Assembly (NCBI GenBank): GCA_963798985.1 | Contig: CAWCVL010000001.1 | Location: 62,001 to 126,000, forward strand | Direction of reading: 5' to 3' | Origin: JACCTU01 sp963798985 | GTDB taxonomy: Bacteria; Actinomycetota; Thermoleophilia; Gaiellales; Gaiellaceae | Length of the DNA: 64,000 bases | In this document: piece after piece, positions 8,643 through 16,914 of the stretch | Layout: the number at the start of each line of letters is the position of its first letter | Position numbering within the stretch: position 1 is the first letter of the stretch | Notes under the pieces: generated by a model | The model's database searches: none | Told to the model about the DNA's origin: nothing | What the model saw: the letters and a program-made list of their open reading frames with translations, nothing else | Position numbers and translations under genes: made by a program

Positions 8643-9562
8643 TTAGAGACGGTCGAGGAAGCGCTTCGCTTCCCGCCCCAGGCGGGTTTTCGGGCCTAGG
8701 GCCTGCACTTGCCGGAGTTGCCGTTTGGCGCCTTCCGCGTCGCCGCTCCAGACGAGGAGCAGCCCGAGGTGGAAGCGCACGGTCTGTGCCCGCGGGAAAC
8801 GACGCGTCAGCGGGCCGAGGCGGGAGAACGCGGCCGCGGGCTCGTCCTTGTCGAACCGGGCCACCGCCGCGGCCGTCAGCGTCTCCGGGTCGTCGGGAGC
8901 GAGCCGCACCGCGTCGTCGAAGATGCGTCTCGCGCGTCATCGGCATGCCGACCCGCTGGAGCGCGGAGCCGTAGTGCAGCCGGGCGACCGTCGTTCGCAG
9001 GTGGGCGAGCAGCGCGAGCTGGTCGCCCGGCGACCGGTGGGCGAGCGCGGCCGGGAACGGCTCGCCCGGCACGAAGAGCGGGAGCCCGGGCGCGAACGTC
9101 GGGTGCAGGAAGTCGTCGGCCCGCACGGCGTAGGGCGTGTCGGGCTCGAGCCGCGCCGCCGCCTCGAGCTCGGTGCGCGCCGCGCGTTCGGCACCGGTCG
9201 TCGCGAGGACGACGCCCTCGTGCAGTCGAACGGCGGAGCTGGACTGCGGCAGCGACTCCAGCGCCGGCATCGTGTCGGGCCAGGCCGCGAACGCCGCACC
9301 GATCCTCGCTTCGGTGCGACCCGTACCGCTCGAAGACCCGGCGCGCGTCGTCGAGCCGGCCGTCGGCGTAGAGCCGCGAAGCGCGGCGTAGGTCGCGCGC
9401 CTGGGCGTCGTCTCGCACGCCGAGGTCGAGGAAGAGCGGCGGCGGGTCGACGGCCGTCGTCGCAGGCTCGTCGCGCGTCACGGCGACGACGCCGAGCGTC
9501 GCCGCGACCGCCACGACACAGGCGGCGACGACGATCGTCCAGATGCGGGCGCGCGGGGACAC
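8643..9562 (-). CDS. Membrane-anchored TPR-like protein (two frame breaks)
   Basis: A protein of about 306 residues with one N-terminal transmembrane segment (about residues 5-25, IWTIVVAACVVAVAATLGVV) and a soluble part rich in tetratricopeptide-like helices. The repeats include the stretches around RASRLYADGRLDDARRVFE, RTELEAAARLEPDTPYAV, RLAPDDPETLTAAAVARFD and LGLLLVWSGDAEGAKRQLR. TPR proteins serve as protein-binding scaffolds. No catalytic motif is seen and the partner is unknown. The frame gains one base near 9310 and one near 8925. It starts at GTG 9562, divergent from the cysteine operon. Confidence 0.65.
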
Positions 9563-9570
9563 CAGGTCGC

Positions 9571-9576
9571 TACACT
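9571..9576 (+). promoter_or_regulatory. Putative -10 box of the cysteine operon
   Basis: TACACT lies ten bases before the ATG at 9587, which predicts a very short or absent leader. No convincing -35 box is seen. Only the spacing and the TAnnnT form support it. Confidence 0.35.
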
Positions 9577-9586
9577 TTCGGAAGCA

Positions 9587-10720
9587 ATGGCAACGTCGAG
9601 CGAGACTCCAACCGTCAGTCTGCGGGAAGCCGCCGAACTGCTCGCGGAAGAGGCGCTCTTCCTCGACGTCCGCGAACAGAGCGAGTGGGACCTCGGCCAC
9701 GTGCCGGATGCGCTGCACATCCCGCTCGGCCTCCTCGAGGACCGCGCCGCGGACGAGCTTCCCGACCGCGAGCGCGACATCGTCGTCTACTGCGCGCACG
9801 GCCGCCGGTCGCTGGCCGCGCTCGCGACACTTCGGGCACTCGGCTACGAACGCTCGCGCCACCTCTCCGACGGCTTCGAGGAGTGGGAGAAGGGCGGCTT
9901 CCCGGTCGTCGTCCCGTCGACCCTGGAGCCCGACCAGCGTCGCCGCTACAGCCGCCACCTGCTGATCCCCGAGCTCGGCGAGGCGGGCCAGCGGCGGCTG
10001 CTCGAGTCGAGCGTGCTCCTGATCGGCGCCGGCGGGCTCGGCTCGCCCGCATCGCTCTACCTCGCCGCCGCGGGTGTCGGGACGCTCGGCATCGTCGACG
10101 ACGACGTCGTGGACGAGTCGAACCTCCAGCGCCAGATCGCGCACTCGACGCAGCGGCTCGGCGATCCGAAGGTCGAGTCCGCGCGCGACACGCTGACCGC
10201 GCTGAACCCGGACGTGAACGTCAAGACGTTCAACGAGCGGCTGAGCTCGGAGAACATCGATCGGATCCTCGCCGAGGGTTGGGACGTGATCGTCGACGGC
10301 GCGGACAACTTCCCAACGCGCTACCTCGTGAACGACGCGTCGGTTTGGCATGGGATCCCCGTCGTGCACGGCTCGATCTACCGCTTCGAGGGCCAGGCGA
10401 CCGTCTTCCAGCCGGGGGAAGGCCCGTGCTACCGCTGCCTCTTCCCTACCCCGCCGCCGCCGGAGCTCGCACCGTCATGCGCCGAGGGCGGCGTGCTCGG
10501 CGTGCTGCCGGGGGTGATCGGCTCGCTGCAGGCGAACGAGACGATCAAGCTCGTGGCGGGGATCGGCGAGCCGCTCATCGGCCGTCTGTTGCTCTTCGAC
10601 GCGCTCAGCACGACCTTCACCGAGGTCGCGCTGCGCCGCGACCCGGACTGCCCCGTCTGTGGCGAGCACCCGACCGTGACCGAGTACATCGACTACGCGG
10701 AGTTCTGCGCGGCGCGATGA
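9587..10720 (+). CDS. moeZ: Rhodanese-E1 (MoeB/MoeZ-like) sulfur-carrier activating enzyme
   Basis: A 377-residue fusion. Residues 11-110 form a rhodanese domain with the active cysteine in VVYCAHGRRS (C69). Residues 115-377 form an E1-like adenylyltransferase with the nucleotide loop GAGGLGSP (147-154), DNFPTRYLVND, the conserved Cys of PSCAEGGVLG (C298), and the zinc cysteine pairs CYRC (281/284) and CPVC (355/358). Such enzymes adenylate the C-terminal Gly-Gly of a ubiquitin-like carrier and load it with sulfur. In mycobacterial MoeZ the rhodanese domain is C-terminal, whereas here it is N-terminal. Its stop overlaps the cysO start (ATGA), so the carrier is very likely its substrate. Confidence 0.88.
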   Translation: MATSSETPTVSLREAAELLAEEALFLDVREQSEWDLGHVPDALHIPLGLLEDRAADELPDRERDIVVYCAHGRRSLAALATLRALGYERSRHLSDGFEEWEKGGFPVVVPSTLEPDQRRRYSRHLLIPELGEAGQRRLLESSVLLIGAGGLGSPASLYLAAAGVGTLGIVDDDVVDESNLQRQIAHSTQRLGDPKVESARDTLTALNPDVNVKTFNERLSSENIDRILAEGWDVIVDGADNFPTRYLVNDASVWHGIPVVHGSIYRFEGQATVFQPGEGPCYRCLFPTPPPPELAPSCAEGGVLGVLPGVIGSLQANETIKLVAGIGEPLIGRLLLFDALSTTFTEVALRRDPDCPVCGEHPTVTEYIDYAEFCAAR

Positions 10721-10971
10721 GCGTCGTCAGGATTCCCCCCACTCTGCGGACGGACACCGGCGGGGAGCGCCAGGTGATCGCCGAGGGCGACACCGTGCGC
10801 GACTTGCTCGACGACCTGACTGCGCGCTTCCCGACGCTCGACGGCAAGCTCGAGTACGCGAACGTCTACGTCGGCGGCGAGGACATCCGCACGCGCGACG
10901 GCTTCGAGACGCCGGTCTCGCCGGGCGACACGGTGATCCTGCTGCCGGCGATGGCGGGCGGTGCCCGTTAA
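10717..10971 (+). CDS. cysO: Ubiquitin-like sulfur carrier protein CysO (MoaD/ThiS family)
   Basis: An 84-residue beta-grasp carrier. It has the family pattern RIPPTLRTDTGGER at the start, GDTVRDLLDDL, VYVGGEDIR and PGDTVILLPAMAGG near the end. The thiocarboxylate forms on the C-terminal glycine of GG, but this protein carries two more residues (GG-Ala-Arg) after it. Known carriers with such tails need trimming by a JAMM protease, and mec is three genes on. The ATG 10717 overlaps the end of the activator gene. The 3' end overlaps cysM by 11 bases. Confidence 0.85.
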   Translation: MSVVRIPPTLRTDTGGERQVIAEGDTVRDLLDDLTARFPTLDGKLEYANVYVGGEDIRTRDGFETPVSPGDTVILLPAMAGGAR

Positions 10972-11896
10972 GCCGCAGGTCGCGGCGTCGCTCCTCGACC
11001 TCGTCGGCAACACCCCGCTGGTCGAGCTGAAGCCCGAAGGCGACGTTCGGCTGTACGCGAAGCTCGAGGGTCAGAATCCGACCGGCTCGATCAAGGACCG
11101 CGTCGCCAAGGCGATGATCGAGGCCGCCGAGGCCGCGGGCGAGCTCGAGCCCGGCCGCGAGCTGCTCGAGCCGACGAGCGGCAACACCGGCATCTCGCTC
11201 GCGCTCGTCGCGAAGCTCAGGGGCTACAAGCTCACGTGCGTGATGCCGGCGAACGCGACCGAGGAGCGCCGCCTGTTGCTGCGCCTCTACGGCGCGGAGA
11301 TCATCGAGTCGCCAGGCGAGGAGGGATCGAACGGCGCTGTTCGCCTTGCCCTCGAGCTCGCAGAGCGCGAGCCGAGGTACTTCATGCCGTTCCAGTACGC
11401 GAACGAGGCGAACCCGCGCGCGCACTACGAGGGGACGGGCGCCGAGATCGCCGAGGCGCTCGACCGCGTCGACGTGCTCGTGGCGGGCCTCGGCACCGGC
11501 GGAACGCTGATGGGGACCGGCGCGCGATTGCGCGAGTCGTTCCCGGAGCTCACGGTCGCCGCCGCGGAGCCGCTGCCCGGCGATCCGGTGATGGGCCTCC
11601 GCTCGCTCGAGGACGGCTACGTCCCGCCGATCCTGGACGTCTCGAAGCTCGACCGGAAGGTGCTCGTCTCGAACGAGGAGTCGGTCGCCGCGCTCCGCCG
11701 CCTGCTCGACGAAGACGGGGTCTTCGCCGGCGTCTCGTCGGGTGCGGTCGTGCACGTCGCGCGCAGGCTCGCGGCCGAGCGCGACGAGGGCGTCGTCGTC
11801 TGCGTGCTCCCCGACGGCGGCTGGAAGTACCTCTCGGCCGGGTTCTGGGACTCGGACGACGTCGAGCGGGCGATGGAGAACACCGTCTGGTGGTGA
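10961..11896 (+). CDS. cysM: CysO-dependent cysteine synthase CysM
   Basis: A 311-residue PLP enzyme of the cysteine synthase family. The PLP lysine is K45 in NPTGSIKDR, and the phosphate-binding and substrate loops are PTSGNTGISLA and GTGGTLMGTG. In Mycobacterium tuberculosis, CysM uses O-phosphoserine and CysO thiocarboxylate rather than O-acetylserine and sulfide. The direct linkage to cysO and mec supports the same chemistry here. It starts at GTG 10961 inside cysO. Its stop shares four bases with mec (GTGA). The reading frame is intact. Confidence 0.92.
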   Translation: MPVKPQVAASLLDLVGNTPLVELKPEGDVRLYAKLEGQNPTGSIKDRVAKAMIEAAEAAGELEPGRELLEPTSGNTGISLALVAKLRGYKLTCVMPANATEERRLLLRLYGAEIIESPGEEGSNGAVRLALELAEREPRYFMPFQYANEANPRAHYEGTGAEIAEALDRVDVLVAGLGTGGTLMGTGARLRESFPELTVAAAEPLPGDPVMGLRSLEDGYVPPILDVSKLDRKVLVSNEESVAALRRLLDEDGVFAGVSSGAVVHVARRLAAERDEGVVVCVLPDGGWKYLSAGFWDSDDVERAMENTVWW

Positions 11897-12264
11897 TTCC
11901 CGCGGCCGTGCGCGCCGAGCTCGAGCAGCACGCACGCGACGAGGCGCCGAACGAGGCGTGCGGGCTGATCGTCCTCCGCGACGGCCGCGCCGAGCGCTAC
12001 GTGCGCGGTCGGAACGCTGCCAACTCGCCCTACCGCTTCGAGTTGGACGTCGACCCCGAGACGTGGTTCCTCGAGGACGAGGGCTACGAGCTCGCGGTCT
12101 TCCACTCGCACCCCTCATCGCCGGCACGACCGTCGCGCACCGACGTCGAGAACATCGGCCTCTGGGAGGGCAAGCCCTACCTGATCCTCTCCGCCGCGAC
12201 CGGTGATCTCGCCGCCTTCACGATCGAAGACGGCCGGATCGCGAGCGTTCCGCTGACTCACTGA
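11893..12264 (+). CDS. mec: JAMM/Mov34 metalloprotease Mec
   Basis: A 123-residue zinc protease that releases cysteine from the CysO-Cys adduct. The JAMM ligands are clear: Glu in NEACGLIVL (E21), then HSHPSSPARPSRTD with H71, H73, Ser and D84. GTG 11893 is the start because it overlaps the cysM stop and begins the family N terminus. It may also trim the Ala-Arg tail of CysO; that is inference. The last bases overlap by seven with the end of the convergent oxidoreductase gene, so there is no terminator space. Confidence 0.9.
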   Translation: MIPAAVRAELEQHARDEAPNEACGLIVLRDGRAERYVRGRNAANSPYRFELDVDPETWFLEDEGYELAVFHSHPSSPARPSRTDVENIGLWEGKPYLILSAATGDLAAFTIEDGRIASVPLTH

Positions 12265-13247
12265 AGCGAGACAGGAGCGCCGGTCTCGGCTGAGCGAAGC
12301 AGCGCGTCGAGCACACGCGCCTGGGCAACGGCGTCGTCACGACCGAGCAGCGGCGGCTCCTCGCCGGCGACTGCCCGCGCGAAGTTCTCGAGCTGGAGCC
12401 TGTATCGGTTGGCGTGCTCCACGTCGAGCCGCTCGACCTCGGTCTCCTCGAACGTCGTGCCGCGCCGGACCTCGACCCCCTCCACGTCTGCCGTGAAGGG
12501 ATGCGAGACGAGCAGCGCTCCCTCCGAGCCCACAGCTTCGAGTCCCTGGCTCGGCGCCGTGTCCATGCCGCAGGAGAAGTGGCCCAGTACTCCGCCTCGG
12601 AACCGAAGTGTCCCGGCAAAGCGGACGTCGACGCCCCCTTCGGTCAGCGTCTGCTCGCCGAACACTGTTTCTGGCTCACCTGCGAAGAGCCGCAGGCCGC
12701 TGACGCAGTAGCAACCGACGTCCAGCAGCGCGCCGCCGCCGAGCTCCGGGCTCCAGCGCACGTCGTCCGGTCGCGGGAGCGTCGAGCTGAACGCCGCACG
12801 CACGAGGCGCACCTCACCGACGGCGCGGTCGTCGAGCAGCTCGCGGGCGCGCTTGATCTGAGGATGGTGCCGGTACATGAAGCCCTCCATCAGCACGAGG
12901 CCGGCACGCTCCGCGACGTCGAACGCACGCGCCACCTCGGCGGGGTCGCGTCCCATCGGCTTCTCGCAGAGGACGTGCTTCCCGGCTTCGAGCGTGCGGA
13001 TCGACCACTCGACGTGAAGTGTGTTCGGGAGCGCGACGTAGACGGCGTCGATGTCCGGATCGGCGAGGAGCGCCTCGTAGCTCGGCCACGCACGTTCGAG
13101 CCCGTGCTCCCGGACGTATGCCTCCGCTCGCGCAGGGTCGCGGCTCCCCGCCCCGACGATCGTCACGAGCGCGCTCCCGGCGGTGCCGCTGATGATCGCG
13201 TCGTTGATCTGCGCCGTCGAGAGCAGCGCGAGTCTCAGCACGGTCAC
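12258..13247 (-). CDS. Gfo/Idh/MocA family NAD(P)-dependent oxidoreductase
   Basis: A 329-residue dehydrogenase with an N-terminal Rossmann part and a C-terminal MocA part. The catalytic-lysine motif CEKPMGRDPAEV and GFMYRHHPQIKRA match the family, especially the D-xylose/glucose-fructose oxidoreductase branch (GGGALLDVGCYCVSGLRLF). Substrates are usually sugars or polyols. The start is GTG 13247 or GTG 13241. It is divergent from the MBL-like gene, with only a few bases between the possible starts, and convergent with mec. The specific substrate cannot be read. Confidence 0.82.
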   Translation of the reverse strand: MTVLRLALLSTAQINDAIISGTAGSALVTIVGAGSRDPARAEAYVREHGLERAWPSYEALLADPDIDAVYVALPNTLHVEWSIRTLEAGKHVLCEKPMGRDPAEVARAFDVAERAGLVLMEGFMYRHHPQIKRARELLDDRAVGEVRLVRAAFSSTLPRPDDVRWSPELGGGALLDVGCYCVSGLRLFAGEPETVFGEQTLTEGGVDVRFAGTLRFRGGVLGHFSCGMDTAPSQGLEAVGSEGALLVSHPFTADVEGVEVRRGTTFEETEVERLDVEHANRYRLQLENFARAVAGEEPPLLGRDDAVAQARVLDALLRSAETGAPVSLQ

Positions 13248-13277
13248 ATCATGACGGCGCGGGTACGCTCGGCGCTG

Positions 13278-13889
13278 ATGCAAGAACTGCATCCGGGACT
13301 CTGGACATGGACGGCCGCGCATCCCGACTGGACCGAGGACCAAGGAGGCCCGCAGGGGTGGGACCGGGTGGTGCGTTCGTACGCGTACGACTCGGGTCCC
13401 TGCCTCGTCTTGATCGACCCTCTGGCACCGCCATCGCTGCTCGAAGGGCTCGTCGAGTCGAAGGAGGTCGCCGTGCTGCTGACGGTGCACTGGCACGCGC
13501 GCAGCGCTGCCGACTGCGTCGAACGCTTCGGAGCGACCGTGCACGCGCCCAAGGGCGCCGTCCCGAAGCTGTCGCTTCCCGCGCAGGGGTTCGAGCAGGG
13601 CGAAGAGCTGCCGGGCGGCGTCATTGCGCAGCTCGCGTGCTACACCGACGAGGTGATCTTCTGGATTCCCTCCGAGCGCGCAGTCGTCGCGGGCGATGCG
13701 CTCCTCGGAGGCGAGTTGGGCCTCCACGTGCAGCCCGACTCGTGGCTGGCAGAGGACCTGACGCACGAGTCGTTCCGCGACCGGCTGCGGCCGCTCCTCG
13801 AGCTGCCCGCCGAGCTCGTGCTGCTGACGCACGGCGACCCGGTGCTCGAGGACGGACGCGAGGCCCTGCGCGTCGCATTCGACTCATGA
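13278..13889 (+). CDS. Metallo-beta-lactamase-fold-like protein, paralogue 1 (divergent metal site)
   Basis: A 203-residue protein whose order of blocks follows the MBL fold: DSGPCLVLIDPL, LLTVHWHARSAADC, VVAGDALLGG and LLTHGDPVLEDG. The usual HxHxDH is reduced to HWH followed by ARS, so the second half of the motif is lost. Metal binding, if any, must differ. The next gene is a clear paralogue sharing LRRWTAY/LWTWTAA, LPGG, GDVLLG/GDALLG and HGEPVL/HGDPVL. ATG 13278 is preferred, with ATG 13251 as an alternative. The activity is unknown. Confidence 0.65.
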   Translation: MQELHPGLWTWTAAHPDWTEDQGGPQGWDRVVRSYAYDSGPCLVLIDPLAPPSLLEGLVESKEVAVLLTVHWHARSAADCVERFGATVHAPKGAVPKLSLPAQGFEQGEELPGGVIAQLACYTDEVIFWIPSERAVVAGDALLGGELGLHVQPDSWLAEDLTHESFRDRLRPLLELPAELVLLTHGDPVLEDGREALRVAFDS

Positions 13890-14470
13890 TCGAGATCTCG
13901 CCGGGCCTGCGCCGCTGGACGGCGTACCACGACCACTGGGAGGAGCAGGTCGGCTCGCTCGCGGTCGAGACCGACGACGGGCTGTTGTTGATCGACCCGA
14001 TCGATCCGCCGCGCGGGCTGCGCAGGCCCGACCACGTGCTCCTGACCGTTTTTTGGCACGGTCGTTCGACTGCAGATCTGAAGGCGAAGCGCGTGTGGGC
14101 GCACACGCGCTCCGCGCAGCCGCTCCGCAACCGCGGCGTGCAGGTGACCGACGCGTTCAAGCCGGGGGACGAGCTTCCGGGTGGCCTGGAAGCGTTCGCG
14201 ACCGCCCGCGTCAACGAGGTTGTCTACTGGCTGCCGAAGCAGCGCTCGCTCGCGGTCGGTGACGTGCTGCTCGGCGCCGGTGCCAAGCCGCGCCCGACGC
14301 GCGACGCGCTGCGGTTCTGCCCGGAGCGCTGGCTCGGCAAGGGGACGCACGACGACCTGCGCGAGACGCTCCAGCCCCTGCTCGCGCTGCCGGTGCAGCG
14401 CGTGCTCGTCTCGCACGGTGAGCCGGTGCTTCGCGCAGGCAAGGCCGCGCTCGGGCGCATCCTTCGCTGA
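13886..14470 (+). CDS. Metallo-beta-lactamase-fold-like protein, paralogue 2 (degenerate metal site)
   Basis: A 194-residue paralogue of the preceding protein, with its start ATG overlapping that stop by four bases. The blocks are TDDGLLLIDPIDPP, LLTVFWHGRSTADL, LAVGDVLLGAG and VLVSHGEPVLRAG. The first His of the metal motif is replaced by Phe (FWH), a further loss compared with paralogue 1, so hydrolytic chemistry of the normal kind is doubtful. A non-catalytic or binding role is possible. Its TGA directly abuts the stop codon of the convergent xylulokinase gene. Confidence 0.65.
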   Translation: MIEISPGLRRWTAYHDHWEEQVGSLAVETDDGLLLIDPIDPPRGLRRPDHVLLTVFWHGRSTADLKAKRVWAHTRSAQPLRNRGVQVTDAFKPGDELPGGLEAFATARVNEVVYWLPKQRSLAVGDVLLGAGAKPRPTRDALRFCPERWLGKGTHDDLRETLQPLLALPVQRVLVSHGEPVLRAGKAALGRILR

Positions 14471-15877
14471 CTAGGCCTCGAGCGGCCGCAGCGCGGGGTA
14501 GAGAAGGCGGTAGCGCGCGTACCCCTCGCCGTAGGCGCTGCGCAAATCCGGGTCCGGTTCGACGACGTCGCGAACGTGGACCGCACGCTCGATCGCCTCG
14601 TGCACGTCCGCGTAGACCCCCGCGCGAACGCCGCCGAGCAGCGCGGCGCCGAAGGCTGCGCCCTCCTCGACGATCGTGCGCTCTAGCGGGATGCCGAGGA
14701 CCGAGGCCACGATGCGCAACCAGAGCTCGCTGCGAGCGCCGCCGCCAGAGACGCGACCGGCGCGCGCCTCGACGCCGAGCTCGCGAAGGAGCTCGAAGGA
14801 GTCGCGGAGCCCGTAGGCGACCCCCTCGAGCACCGCGCGCGTCATCGCCCCGGCGTCGTGACGCAGCGAAAGGCCGACGAACGCCGCTCTGGCAAGCGGG
14901 TCGGCGTACGGCGTGCGCTCGCCGGCGAGGTACGGCTGGAACTGCAGCCCCTCGACGCCCGGCTCCCACCGCTCGGCCTCCGCGAGGAGCTCCTCGTAGG
15001 GCCGCCGCAGGACGGACTCGCGAAGCCAGCGAAGCGCTCCCGCCGCGCTGAGCATCACGCCCATCGCGTGCCAGGCGCCGGGGACGGCGTGGCAGAACGC
15101 GTGGACCCGCGCTTGCGGGTCGGCGGCGTACGACGGCAGCACGGCGAAGGCGGCGCCCGAGGTGCCGAGCACGAGGGAGACGGGCCCCGGTCTGTCGATG
15201 CCGACCCCGAGCGCACCGGCAGCCTGGTCGCCCGTGCCCGGCGCACCGGGCACGTCGGTTGACTCGAACGCGTCCGGGAGCCACGCGCGCGGAAGCTCGA
15301 GAGCCTCAAGCATGTCGTCCGACCAACGCCTGCGCGCGACGTCGAAGAGCAGCGTGCCGGACGCGTCGGCGACGTCGGTCGCGCGCTCGCCGGTCAAGCG
15401 AAGACGGATGTAGTCCTTGGGCAGCAGGACGTGCGCGATCTGCGCGTAGACGTCCGGCTCGTGGCGGCGCAGCCAGAGCAGCTTCGGTGCCGTGAAACCG
15501 GGCAGAGCCCGATTGCCGGTGAGCTCGATCAGCCGGTCGAGCCCGATCCGCTCCTCGATCTCGGCGCACTCGGATGCGGTGCGCTGGTCGTTCCAGAGGA
15601 TCGCAGGCCGAAGCACACGGTCGCGTGCGTCGAGCGCGACGAGCCCGTGCATCTGCCCGGAGAGCCCGATCGCGGCGGCGGGAGGCAGCGCGGCGAGCGC
15701 ACGCTGGCTTGCGCGCCACCAGTCCTCGGGGCGCTGCTCCGCCCAGCCGGGTCGCGGGATCGACAGCTTGTACTCCTCCTCGGCTCTGGCGACGACTTCG
15801 CCGTCGGGGGAGATGGCCAGCGCCTTCACGCCGCTCGTTCCGACGTCGAGCCCGACCAGGATTGGCTCAGCCGCCAT
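14471..15877 (-). CDS. xylB: Xylulokinase (FGGY carbohydrate kinase)
   Basis: A 468-residue FGGY kinase. N-terminal phosphate-binding motif GLDVGTSGVKALA, substrate segment GLSGQMHGLVALD (typical of xylulokinase), FGGY signature 1 region LLPKDYIRLRLTGE, and signature 2 region GVAYGLRDSFELL with GRVSGGGARSELWLRIVAS. It phosphorylates D-xylulose with ATP. Start ATG 15877 is 10 bases after the stop of the upstream isomerase-like gene, so the two are co-expressed. It is the last gene of the long minus-strand sugar operon and is intact. Confidence 0.92.
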   Translation of the reverse strand: MAAEPILVGLDVGTSGVKALAISPDGEVVARAEEEYKLSIPRPGWAEQRPEDWWRASQRALAALPPAAAIGLSGQMHGLVALDARDRVLRPAILWNDQRTASECAEIEERIGLDRLIELTGNRALPGFTAPKLLWLRRHEPDVYAQIAHVLLPKDYIRLRLTGERATDVADASGTLLFDVARRRWSDDMLEALELPRAWLPDAFESTDVPGAPGTGDQAAGALGVGIDRPGPVSLVLGTSGAAFAVLPSYAADPQARVHAFCHAVPGAWHAMGVMLSAAGALRWLRESVLRRPYEELLAEAERWEPGVEGLQFQPYLAGERTPYADPLARAAFVGLSLRHDAGAMTRAVLEGVAYGLRDSFELLRELGVEARAGRVSGGGARSELWLRIVASVLGIPLERTIVEEGAAFGAALLGGVRAGVYADVHEAIERAVHVRDVVEPDPDLRSAYGEGYARYRLLYPALRPLEA

Positions 15878-15887
15878 CAGGAGTGCT

Positions 15888-16886
15888 TCAAGCCCCGAGC
15901 GCCGCGTAGACGAGTTCGTACGCGCGGACGGCGTCCTTCGCCTGCTGCGCCTCGTGCAGCGCGGCGTCGTCGATCCGCCCGGCGACGTCCGAGATGAAAC
16001 GCCACTGGTGCACCGAGCGCGCGACGGCAGCAACGGCGTCCTCCGTGTACGGGTAGAGGTCGAAGCCGAGGCGCTCGCCGTTCTCGCCGTAGCCGGCGCG
16101 GCGTAGCTCGACGGCGAGCTCGAGCGTCTCCATGAACGCCGTTGCGCCGACCATGTTGTCGTCGTCGAAGGTCCCCCAACCGGAGTTCGCGTGCTGATGC
16201 CCGAGCAGTCCTTCCGCGGCAAGCATCGCCGCGTACTCCCCGAGGTTCTCGCCGTTCATCAGCAGGTGCTGCCAGTCCATGTTCACCTGCACGTTGTCGA
16301 GCCCCTGCGCGCGCAGCTTGTGGATCACGTGCAAGGTCATGCCGACGTTCCGCATGAGGATCTTCATCGCGGGCTCCGAGTTCTTGTGCTCGAGGAAGAG
16401 CTTGATCCCGCGCTCGCGCGCACGCTGCGCGGCCCGGCCGACGCCGTCGAGGAAGCGCGCCCAGCTGTCGGCGTACGGTGTCTGAAAGGGGTAGTTGTAG
16501 CCCTCGATACCCGGCCAGAGCACGAAGTGCGCTCCGAGCTCGCCTGCGAAGTCGACGGCGTCGAGCGTCCGACGAACCGCCTCGTCGCGGACCGCGTCGT
16601 CCGGTGAGGAGAGCCCACCCTTGCCGAAGGCCGGATCCAGGTGCAGGCCCGAGCAGATCGTGTAGATGTCGTGCGCGCCGAGCGCCGAGCGCACCTCGTC
16701 GAGGTTCTCCGGAGAGAGCTCGTTCGGGTAGTGGAACTCGTAGCCGTCGATCAGGCCGTCGAGCCCTTCGACCGCCCGCCGGACGCGTTGCGCCGTTGTC
16801 TCGTCGCGGTGCTCGGGCTGATAGCCCGTCGGAACGAACCGCGTGACCATCGGCCCGAAGGCCCAGATGCCAAGACTGGTTTTCAT
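15888..16886 (-). CDS. Xylose-isomerase-like TIM-barrel sugar isomerase
   Basis: A 332-residue AP-endonuclease-2/xylose-isomerase-type barrel. Likely metal ligands are Glu in LFLEHKNSEP, Asp in NVQVNMDWQHLL, His in LLGHQHANSG and Asp in LGFDLYPYT. It is shorter than classical XylA (about 390 residues). The pairing with xylB suggests it converts an aldose such as xylose to the ketose phosphorylated next, but a related polyol or ketose is possible. A strong ribosome site (GAGGAGGGAGGAG) precedes ATG 16886. The frame is intact. Confidence 0.78.
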   Translation of the reverse strand: MKTSLGIWAFGPMVTRFVPTGYQPEHRDETTAQRVRRAVEGLDGLIDGYEFHYPNELSPENLDEVRSALGAHDIYTICSGLHLDPAFGKGGLSSPDDAVRDEAVRRTLDAVDFAGELGAHFVLWPGIEGYNYPFQTPYADSWARFLDGVGRAAQRARERGIKLFLEHKNSEPAMKILMRNVGMTLHVIHKLRAQGLDNVQVNMDWQHLLMNGENLGEYAAMLAAEGLLGHQHANSGWGTFDDDNMVGATAFMETLELAVELRRAGYGENGERLGFDLYPYTEDAVAAVARSVHQWRFISDVAGRIDDAALHEAQQAKDAVRAYELVYAALGA

Positions 16887-16914
16887 GGCTCCTCCCTCCT
16901 CGCCGCCGTTCGGG

